This document shows, piece by piece, positions 45,837 to 55,611 of a stretch of 64,000 nt of DNA. This stretch comes from Patiria pectinifera. Lineage: Eukaryota; Echinodermata; Asteroidea; Valvatida; Asterinidae. A program made the position numbers and the translations under genes. Numbering within the stretch: position 1 is the stretch's first letter; every line of letters begins with the position of its first letter. Under the pieces are notes generated by a model that was not told the DNA's origin, did no database searches, and saw only the letters and a program-made list of their open reading frames with translations. The stretch lies in assembly GCA_029964075.1 (NCBI GenBank), contig CM057150.1:6109126-6173125 (forward strand). Direction: 5' to 3'.

Positions 45837-46307
45837 AAGTAGAGGTTCATTATCTCGGGAGGGATTTCCATATTTTAGAGCAAGTCGAAATTCGAGACAA
45901 TTTCCAGTGACAGCAAAAGAGCAACCTCTTTCTATTATGATTTTTTCGTCCGTAAATCTACAACTTTTGTTTTTCACTAAATTTCGAAAAGGTCAAAACT
46001 AAATTATTTCCCACGAAATTAAAGTATAATAATGGTAATGTTCCTCAAAATCTGCGCTAGAAACCAGAGTTGTTTGTTATTTTGTATCGAAGTGTAAAAC
46101 ACAATTTTCTTGATAATGGACGTCTTTTTATAAACAAACTCTGTTAATATCATTTTAATTGTCAATAATAAACTCTTTAAACTTCCGGCACAGATTCGAC
46201 CGAAACAGCGTCCTGAGACTCTTTTGAGGTCAAACGGCTTTTTTCCCCGTCAAAAACAAATTTGGGTCAAATTATTTTATTTTCGAGTCAATTCAAGTGG
46301 CCTGTTA

Positions 46308-46941
46308 TGAAGCCCGGGAAGGGACAGGGTGGAATTTTTTTTTGGAGTTTGCTAATTCGTTCGCACGAATTACTAATTCGTGGGAACGAATTACTAATTC
46401 GTTCGCACGAATTAGCAATTCGTGCGAACGAATTACTAATTCGTGCGAACGAATTACTAATTCGTGGGAACGAATTAACAAACTCCAGTAATTCGTTCGC
46501 ACGAATTAGTAATTCGTTCGCACGAATTAGTAATTCGTTCGCACGAATTACTAATTCGTGGGAACGAATTAGTAATTCGTTCGCACGAATTACTAGGCCT
46601 AATTCGTTCCCACGAATTACTAATTCGTGCGCACGAATTACTAATTCGTTCCCACGAATTGCTAATTCGTTCGCACGAATTAGTAATTCGTGCGCACGAA
46701 TTACTAATTCGTTCCCACGAATCAAAGTGCTAATTCGTTCGCACGAATTAGTAATTCGTGCGAACGAATTAGGAATTCGTGCGAACGAAATAGCAATTCG
46801 TGCGAACGAATTAGGAATTCGTGGGAACGAAATAGGAATTCGTGGGAACGAATTAGCAATTCGTGCGAACGAATTAGTAATTCGTGCAAACGAATTAGCA
46901 AACTCCAAAAAAAAATCCACCCTGTCCCTTCCCGGGCTTCA
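46308..46941. mobile_element. TA-flanked foldback filled with 21-bp palindromic units
   Basis: Near-perfect inverted ends of about 51 bases (TGAAGCCCGGGAAGGGACAG and onward) are flanked by TA at 46306-46307 and 46942-46943, fitting Tc1/mariner-type insertion. Between them are about 25 units AATTCGT-N4-ACGAATT, each followed by a 3-base spacer, giving a 21-bp period. N4 is mostly TCGC, GCGA, GGGA, TCCC or GCGC. Because the period is a multiple of three, long open frames of about 210-230 codons run on both strands; they need not be genes. It lies 3' of GPCR copy 2; the equivalent position in duplicon 1 is empty. Confidence 0.85.
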
Positions 46942-47050
46942 TAGCCTGTAGTAAACCGTGACCAAGTGCACGAAAGGTCATTTTGAACCGGAACAGGTCC
47001 AGGTCAAATCTGACCCGGATTTGGATCTAATCCTGTCCAGTGTGCTTTCA

Positions 47051-48218
47051 ATTGTGTAGGCTGTATTTTTATGGCAATAAGTTAGTACATTATGTTAATT
47101 ATATGGAGTCGATTTATAGGGTAGATAGGTGCATTAATTTGTGGTGGTTAATGTTAAGCAATATTGGCTGAACCTTATATCAGGTTCTGGGTATTTTGGA
47201 TCTTCTCAGGACCAGAGTACACACTGTGCCTCCCACCACCATGGTCCTGATTTGGGAAGATTTTCGTCCGGAATGCGCCCCTTTGGGCACTACAACTTTT
47301 TTTTTACGAAGTGGTAATATTTCAAATTATATATATCATAAGCTTTGATTAACATACCAAATGGTAACATTTTATTTGATTCGTTTACACAAAACAAGTA
47401 CATTGTAGCGTTCTTTCAGACAATCAGTTTTTAATTACCAACTGATCTTAAAGGGACACTGCGTCATGGAATGAGACCAAGACTCGCCATATTGAATTGA
47501 AACTGAGGTAACATGTAATTTTTTTTAACTTGCGAAGAGAAATTAAAGCAAGTTAATTTCTAATTAACTCGAGTTTGCTTCAATGAATAATTTACATTTT
47601 GTAATTAAACATTTCCTAATGTTTTAAGCCAGATTAAAAAAACAAATGACAGTAAAATAAGGCTGAATTAGGCCTGCATCAATAGTCTTGCGCCATCCCA
47701 TTGAACAGTTAACAATTAATGAAATACAACTCATCCATAAGGCCCATTAACACAGATATAAAAATACAGAATAACAGCGCTTGGCTAATTTGAATGTCCC
47801 CAATAATTCATTACCATGCATGTCTTTTTATATTGTGAGACAACAAAAAAATGACATCGTCCGATTGGTCAACCTCATCCCAAGGGCCTACTTTATTTTC
47901 AATGCTCGGTCATAATAGTAGCCCCTGGGTGTGAAAATAGCTGTCTGCATCTTAATTCGACACCGCAACAGCAAGTAATGGATTTATATCATGTAGGTGG
48001 TGATTTTATCTCCAATGTGTATCACGAGTGTTGAGGTTCATTGTGAATTATTACGTCCGATCCTCCTAGATGTAGCATAATACTACATATCGGAACAGTA
48101 TATCGTTTGGGGAAAAAAGTGTTTTCCGATCGCACCCCGGAACGATTTGATTCCGTCTGTACCCCAGACACCGCACACAATAACAAGCACCGATTTAATG
48201 CATGGTGGCCAGGCACAA
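47051..48218. repeat. Spacer end with RX and R2 repeat copies
   Basis: RX lies at about 47480-47720 on the minus strand and R2 at about 47757-48030, matching 9080-9370. No gene is seen before the inner junction of the right arm. Confidence 0.5.
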
Positions 48219-48824
48219 GACTATTCCGTACCTAATCTGCATGTACACAAGATTTTTGAACATGCAAAATGATCCAGCTTCAGGGTGAGAGCGCAGGCAG
48301 TGGGATCGGAGCGCACTGCTCGACATCGTGGCGACGAGGTTGCCCGCTTGTTGGTTTTACTAGACCATTCCTGGTACGCTATCAATTCTATTACGAAGAT
48401 CCCTTTCAAACAGATAATCTACCAGGGGCCAGTTGCTTTGTACAATAGCGTGCACAATGGTTTCTCCATTGAAGGGGGCCGCGTGAGTGTACAGTGATCA
48501 CGTGCCCAGATTCGTTTATACTACCGACTCCAATGTGAAACATGTGGCATGATTCAGGTTTAAAAAACCCACAAATTTAAGATTTTAATGGAGAGTAAAC
48601 ACTAACACTATCCCAATATCGATCTCGTCTAATAAAGGCCACTCCATGCTTCAATCGTTCATGCCATGCGAGTGCGAAGCGAATAATATAACGTCACGAA
48701 ACGATCGCAATTCCCCGGAGTTGAAATGTGTTCAAGTTTTGCGAATTCGCACTAATACTTGCCGTAATATTACAAATTCGCGTTCGTGTTTGCTTTTGTA
48801 CTGAGCATGATGAACCAGCCTTAA

Positions 48825-49057
48825 CTCTCTAAATTCCAAAGAGTGAAATTAGGGACTAGACGTATTAGAGTGAAAATCACTCTCATTTTTGATTGACATA
48901 GTCTGAAAAATGAACCACTTCAGTCGAAGCTCGAGTGAAAACTCGATCTTTACGATTGAAGACATTTCAGTCTAAAACGTCTAGTCCCTAGTTTCCGACT
49001 GTGGGAGTGAATCTTCACTCGATTGGAGTGAATTTTCACTCTTTGGAATTTAGAGAG
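48825..49057. mobile_element. 233-bp palindromic MITE in TAA, right arm only
   Basis: Ends CTCTCTAAATTCCAAAGAGT and complement, flanked by TAA at 48822-48824 and 49058-49060. Inner GGGACTAGACGT and complement also pair. The left arm lacks it near 21330. Confidence 0.75.
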
Positions 49058-49080
49058 TAAGCACAAGCTTTTCATGGTGA

Positions 49081-49215
49081 TACGTTTTTACCTGGAAGGA
49101 ATCCAAGACTGAAGCTCAACATGGCGGTCACCAGCTCCATCCAAGCGAATGCACACGCCAATAGATCAGTACCAAGCAGCTCCCTGGTGTACAGATCGTT
49201 CAATGCGACGAGTAC
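49081..49215 (-). pseudogene. Partial SLC16-like exon 3 (inner right copy)
   Basis: It encodes VLVALNDLYTRELLGTDLLA, then CAFAWMELVTAMLSFSLGFL, followed by a GTAAAAAC donor-like end. The upstream part seen in the left-arm twin is deleted, with the junction at GTGACTCC|GTACTCG. Confidence 0.8.
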
Positions 49216-49256
49216 GGAGTCACGCACTTTTAATAGGATTTTAGACCCCGTGTAAC

Positions 49257-49537
49257 CATGGGCGTCGCCAGGATTTTTTCTAGAGGGGGGCAAAAAAAAA
49301 TTTTGCCAAAAATGCTTGCATTTCTCAACATATTCTCGATTTATCAATTTTAGAGGGGGGCAGGGACATGATCCCCCCAAACTCATTAAATTTACACCAC
49401 TTTGTCTTCGCGCCTCTTTTCTTTTCTTTTTTCTCTTTTTTTTTTTCTTCTTCTTCTTCTTCTTCTTTGTTTTTTTTTACTTTTCCAGGGGGGGGGGCAA
49501 GTGCCCTGCCCCTTTCCCCCTCCTCGCTACACCCATG
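49257..49537. mobile_element. hAT-like MITE, right arm only
   Basis: The ends CATGGGCGTCGCCAGG and a diverged complement ending CTACACCCATG are flanked by a perfect 8-bp duplication CGTGTAAC (49249-49256, 49538-49545). The empty site is GTTACACG at 20822-20829. The interior has T-rich and CTT tracts. Confidence 0.8.
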
Positions 49538-49545
49538 CGTGTAAC

Positions 49546-52500
49546 CCATTTAGTTCTAAACGACACCTATATCAGACGTTTCAATTTAAGCTATATTCCC
49601 TTTTAAAATTTCTCTTCTCCGATATTGAAAAGAGGGAAACTTTGTAAACAACCTGACTAGAAGGCCAATTTTTTTCCAACTATTTATTTTTTTTTAACTG
49701 TGGGAGCAGAACTGACAGTTATTAAAATTTACCCCGAGATAAGAGTTCACAAAACTATTCTGCTCTAGGGTTTAACAATAATAAATAACCTGCGAACATA
49801 AAACCTGTTCATTTTTAATTGGACAAAATTTTGGCATCCTGATGAGAAATATTGACAAAACGCTGGCATCATGAAAGAAGTACCATAGCCTGCACTCATT
49901 GGGTGTGAAATGTTTCTGGCTCTGTCAATAGAGGGCGCTGTCTTTCTTATGTTTCTTATTGGAACAAATTAGTTCGGCAAACAGTGCTCTATAAGTTCTA
50001 TGGGTTGCGTTTTTTTCCTGTTTAACATGGCTAATATCATTAAGCAATAAATTACGAATCCTCCATATAGGTGAAGTTAAGAACTAAAGGGGTTACACGG
50101 GGCCTAACATTCCATGGTTCTAATACAAATTCCATTGACCACATACATCAAACAATGATAAAACTGATAATGGTGAATACATTTAATTCATAAGGGAACA
50201 AAACGAAATTTGGCCATAAAACATACATTCGAACGAATACGTACCGCATAGTAAAAATTCGCTCGTTTCGAGTGAATTCACTCCAAACTAGAGCCGAGGC
50301 GATTTGGGGTGAACTTCATTCAATCCATGCAGTTTCCATTGTTATAAAGTAGTCTATGGAATATCCCCTTGCTCTGCAAGGGTCTATGATAATGCGAGCA
50401 GATTCGGCGATTTATTATGCAAAAAAAAATGCATCTGCACCACGAGATGCAGACAATTCAGCGCGCCTTCTATCGGGACTTCTAGAACCCGTGGTTGTAT
50501 CACAAAAATATGACAGTCAAATTGACCAAGCAACATATAGTCTGTGGGATGGGACGAAAGGCCGAAAACGCTTTAGTTTTCGCGATCTTGACACGGACCC
50601 TCTATTGACACAGAAACCTTTTCGCATGCAATGAGCGCTTCCCAGATGATACTTCTTTCAAGTTTCATATTACATGCATATTCTAGATTTTTGTTTTTAT
50701 TTTCTCATCAGGATGCCAAACCCTTTTCATTATAGTTGTCCAACTTGAAATGGTGTAGTTTTAAGATCGAATGTTATGCATTAGCTGCATAAAAATCGAT
50801 TGGTGTAGTTACACCGCATCTTTCAGTTCTACTCCTTCATTTTTTTTTTGGGGGGGGGCGGGTTGGGAGTTTTGTCGAAAAGAAAAATGACCATAAATTA
50901 GGGGTTTTTTTATTCAGACTCCCCCCCCCCCCTCCAAAAGAAGTAACGCAGAATTTTAAAAAGGGATTATATACATGTATCAGATAAGTTGAAGCATCTT
51001 ATTACAAAACAACTATAAGACGACACTTAAGTTCGCATACATGTACTTGGGTTGATTTTATTTTTGATTACACTTTTATAAAAAAAAAGACTCAAAAATA
51101 AAGACGGCAATAACTGCAAATACTGTTTTGGTATTTTTTTTATATTCCAGGCGCAATGTGGTTTAAGTAATCACCAAAAGAAATACAAATAGCGATTTAT
51201 TTAATATAATCTAATTGTATTTCATTATTTATTTATATATTTTTTGTGGGGAGGGGGGCAATTTAAGCCTGTACAACTTTTACCCACTCAAGAAGAATGG
51301 TATTTAGATGACATAAGCTTGTTCAGTCTGTACTGAATGAGCATTACTCGTTTATTTTCAACTGACAAAACGAGCTATATGAGCACCTGTATACATCACA
51401 AGCCGATTACATAATTGTTGTAACATGCATCAAAAGTCTCATCAACTTGAAGGACCCGCTTTCTGTTTGCAAAGTTTTTAAGAAGAGAAAATTAATTTGT
51501 ATTCCCCTATTTGGAAGCTTTGAGTGGCAGTATTGCAACTGCAATTTGTTTCAGCTGAAATCGCCTTACCGTATTTATTGTTTTGAATATTGTTTTAATG
51601 ACCGATTCATGTTTTGTTGTTGCTCCATCAATTCCGTGAAAACCACCAATAAACACCAACGGCGCACCCGCTTCCTTGTTTGAGGCTGCATCAAACTTAT
51701 ATTACTTTTTTTTTAATTTCAGGCATAACATTTTTTAAAAGATGTTTCAAAGTTCAGATGCTCCACCAGATGGCACGCACTTTTATTATTGTTAAAGACA
51801 TGTTATCCTGAGATAAGAGTTCACAAAATTATTCCGATCTGGGGTTTAACCATACCAATCGATGTTTATGTAGCTAACACATAACATTCTATTAAATTTA
51901 AAACTTGATCATTTCACGTTGGACATAGCTGTAACGTAGTTTTTTTTTTTTTTTTGTGGCAATCCGATGAGAAATAACAAAAATCGAGAATATAATATGA
52001 AAGAAGTATCATCTAGCAAGCACTCATTGGCCGAGTTCGGGCGGGTCTTGTTCTTGACACGGGTACATCATTCTTTCAAACTCCGACGGATATGGTGTGA
52101 GATCCTGTTCCGAGTGCAGTGTTCGTGGGACGGTGTTCCCGCCGTCCGCGCTCAAGAATAATAAAAAAATACTCGCGTCAAGAACTGATGACTGCCCGAA
52201 CTCGGACGGCCATTGCGTGAGAAAAGGTTTCTGACTATGTCAATAGAGGGCGCTGTTTCTTTTCTTCTTCTTTTTCTCATGTAGAATTTTCGGCGTTTTT
52301 ATCCCAGAGTTTTTTCTTTCCCAAACAAACTGTAGATCGGGGAACAAAGTTTTATCGATAGGGCACACCATAATGTACATGTCTGTAAAGTTTTATAAAA
52401 TTCGGCGAACCAGACCGTGCAGCGAGCGAGAAAAAAAAAGGCCTCGTCCCACGGACTAACAGCTTTATAGTCTGATCTAAATGACGTTACAATTTGTTAA

Positions 52501-52680
52501 AGTCGACTCCGATTGGCTGGCGCAAGGGGTTGCATAAAATTTGCATTGCTCACATATAATTATATCTGACGTTGGTTACGGAGATGTCTCCGTTGTGCAC
52601 ATGGTACTCAGACTGTTTCCGCTGTATGATTTGTTTTCCGAAAATATTTTCTTCTGTTTTGAAATTCAGAGTGATTTGCA
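49546..52680. other. Right-arm sequence without a recognised gene
   Basis: It matches the left arm in patches (49680-50050 and 52040-52680). About 50080-52030 has little left-arm counterpart. Bases 50110-50290 resemble transporter intron 2 (12590-12780), another trace of an older partial transporter duplication. A 92-codon frame at 50356-50634 is unrecognised. Several poly-T, poly-G and poly-C tracts occur (50840, 50920, 51940). Confidence 0.45.
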
Positions 52681-52689
52681 TTCTGATTC

Positions 52690-53790
52690 GTAAAGTCTAT
52701 AGTTTCACTCTGAGCATATACAATTATATAAATTTCCATTTGTTTTTAATGAAAGGCAGAAACAGTACAATAATACGCCGGGTAGCACGATGTAAATTTG
52801 CCGATTGAGTGAGGACAGAGTTTCTTATCTAACAGGATGAAAACATTGTGATTTAATAACAAATCGTCTGAATCATTCCTACTTGACTCGTTTGCGCTGC
52901 ACGCTTATTCTGATCACGAGGGAGCCATTCGGGGTCCTGACGTTATGTTGTGAACAAGTGTTCTACAGATCAATGCTCAAATTATGCAACTCTGGGTTAG
53001 TGCTTCCCACCGAAATAATGGACCGATCCAGTGAGCTCCGCCCAGGCGCACGTGGGCAAATTAACACGTGCTCCTCTCCATTGCCACGCTGCATTTTCCT
53101 TCCGCGCGCATCATACACGCGTGCACGCATGTCGGACTTTAGTGCACGCACGTCGGACATAAATCACGGCTGTGATTGGTCAGAACACCATACTGGATCG
53201 GTCCATACGGCAAGCATTCTGACTCTCTGCGAACCATTTCAGTTTTTGTCCAGATAATTTCTGGCCTATGGAGCGCAAACTTACAACACGGTTTTGAGTT
53301 CTCGGAGTGTAGAACTCTCTTTTCTTTTACTTTCTGGCCATAAACCTGTGCATGTTGAATCGGTGAAATCTACTACAAAACCGCCATAACCAGACTCGCT
53401 AGCGTCTGAGTACACTGCAGAAGTTGCTTGAAAGAACGGCTTCATAGGTTGACCGTTAATGTCAACTAGATTTTTTTGTGCCAGAAATCCAACTCTAAAA
53501 GGTAACTAGGAGAAAGCAAATTTTTATGTGACCAATTTTTGCGTGATTCGATAGCTCTGTGCACTGTGAAATTCTTGTGAATAGTCTGGCGATCGATCTA
53601 GAGCGGGGGAGGCAGATACGATAAACCTGCGATTCGTGCAATCTCACGTACGGGAACTAGACTCAAACTTCTGTCTAACCATTCACGAATGGCCGTCCGA
53701 GTTATCGATAATTTGTTTTGTCTCGAAGTCTTAATTTTGGCATCGATAAATTAACATTAGCGAGACGTAAACGGTTTGTATCGCGTGTCA
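52690..53790 (-). mobile_element. DIRS-like retrotransposon relic (right arm)
   Basis: Inverted twin of 18290-19150, with the same RNase H-region pieces and similarly broken. A 187-bp MITE (53019-53205) is inserted in it. The outermost bases (52690-52790) are the intron-2-like sequence shared with the left arm. Confidence 0.6.
53019..53205. mobile_element. 187-bp MITE inside the DIRS-like relic, right arm only
   Basis: Ends TGGACCGATCCAGT and complement. The left arm is uninterrupted at about 18890 (CCGTATTATTTCGG). The flank suggests a TA or TTA duplication. The interior contains GTCGGAC/GCACGCA repeats. Confidence 0.75.
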
Positions 53791-53881
53791 GAATGCGGAC
53801 GACGTACGGACACAAGAAAATGTATACAGTCGAACCCTGATAAGAAGAGCACTGTTAATACAAGGTCCTGCTTAGTATGAG

Positions 53882-54694
53882 CATAGAGCAAGGACCCAAG
53901 GAGTTCGTACTCCACGACTTCAAAAGTAAAATGATGGTCGCCGCGCTCGAAAGCTACAATAGAAAGCACCTGGCGCCAGCTGTTCAGTTGCTCACTACGC
54001 TAATCTCGACACAATAGAGATCCGCGCTCACTTATGCCAAAAAAAGGAGTTTGCATGGCTTCGTAGACAGTACCATGGTAAATACGCAGGCGCAGTTGTC
54101 ATACATCGCTAAAAATGAATGATTTTGAAGTGTTTGTTCGGAGTTGGCTAATACTGGCTTACAATGTGGTCAACATCACTGAAACAATCATTTCGTGAAG
54201 AACAAAATGCTATGTACCTTTAGTGTGAAAACTTGTGAAATTTTCAAAAAAAAAACACATTTCATCAATGATATATTGCCAATTAAAATGTCTGAAAATA
54301 CATGATAACTTATCTGAAAGAAATCCAATTTATCTCCAAATTACAGGGACGGATAACGCTTTTAAGCACCAACAACTGCGCATTGCTAACTTGAGTTCAT
54401 AACTCACATCTAACAACTGCGCAGTTGTAAAAACCTTTCTTGTCGTAAAATATATTTTTCAAAAAAGAGCAGCGACGTGACATGACTTATTATGCAGCAT
54501 ATAGGGAGGTTGTTGGTTACCAACTAAAAGGCGGCGATGATCATCGTGTTCAAAGCCCGCTGGCATTCACGCTTTGAATGGTCGAGGCTTGCGGTCACAG
54601 TGCTGTAGCTATAGACATTCCCGAGGGATTGGTATGTTAATGGTCAAAATGTAAATCGCCCAAGAGTTCTGACTCCTTAGGTCCTTGCTCTATG
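53882..54694. mobile_element. 813-bp non-autonomous DNA element, right arm only
   Basis: Ends CATAGAGCAAGGACC and complement are flanked by GTATGAG (53875-53881, 54695-54701). Left-arm sequence near 18215-18225 is uninterrupted. A 7-8 bp duplication suggests hAT or a relative. No open frame of note. It splits the pogo-like MITE of the arm. Confidence 0.75.
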
Positions 54695-55412
54695 GTATGA
54701 GCACAATTTGAGGTCCCAAGTCTTTTCTTTTCTTTGTTTTCCAATACTGTTAATACAAGGTACCTGTTATAACAAGGTCATTCGTTAAGTCCCAAGAACC
54801 TTGATATATAAAGGTGTTCGATTAATGCGGCAGGTGGATTGCTGCATTTCCGCGCGGGTTGTGCGTGTGAGCGCACGGACGGTATGGTACTGATATCAAG
54901 TTCTGCTGTGGACAATGCTATACCGCTGACGTGGCTATTTTTCCCTTAGCACACACCCATATTTAGCTTCAGGCAAGTTTGTTTGGTCATTTAAATGGTG
55001 AATGGTTGACCTCCCGACAATTCCCGGGACTTTGTGTGAAGTATGAATGGATAACAGCAGTCTGCACTCTGGGATCAGTTAAGGCACAATCCACAGACAC
55101 TGTCGACCTTGGCACCATATTAGCCTGATACAGTCATTAATTCCCAGCCCAATTCCAAAGGTCAACGCTATATTCAGTGACGGATCTACATGGGGATTTA
55201 GGCGGTCTAATTGGGTTTTTCACTCTGGGCCATATTGAAAACCCAATTCAAAACAAACTTTAAACTTTACTCCGAAGAGTGAAAAACCACTCGAATTTTT
55301 AATCTTCCACATTTAGAGAGTACTGTTTTTCTCATTTTGTTCGATCGATTACATGTACACGCACGTCACATCGATTCGCTCGTGAAACCTAGCTCGAACA
55401 CAAGGCTTCAGT

Positions 55413-55611
55413 ATGGGCGAGACTGAAGCTCGTGGTCGATCTCACCAGGGCTGGTTTGCAGTTCTCTGCCTGTTTGCCAGCTACTTTCTGTGGGTATTGC
55501 TCATCAAGGGTCTGGGCGTGATGTTGCCGACACTACAGGAGCAGTTCGCGGCCCAAACTTGGCTGGTCGGATGGATGGTGTCCATTATCACTGCAGTCAT
55601 ATGTGTTACGG
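55413..55611 (+). CDS. SLC16-like gene, exon 1 (right arm)
   Basis: Starts at ATG 55413 (MGETEARGRSHQGW), ends before GTAATC, 199 bases, same length as the left exon. Confidence 0.85.

Larger units (their letters stand above)
43460..47050. repeat. Direct duplicon 2 containing GPCR copy 2
   Basis: Parallel to 24060-27340: R3 fragment, upstream exon, GPCR exon and 3' flank in the same order. It carries the private insertion at 46308-46941 within the 3' flank. Confidence 0.75.

Noticed and set aside
46262-46951. Overlapping 210-230 codon frames with NSFARIT and LIRANEL heptads on opposite strands
   Set aside because: They arise because the palindromic unit is 21 bases long and lacks stops; both strands are open at once, and there is no start, splice or family support.
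52883-53257. A 124-codon frame as a gene
   Set aside because: It spans part of the DIRS-like relic and a right-arm-only MITE, so it was created by the insertion.
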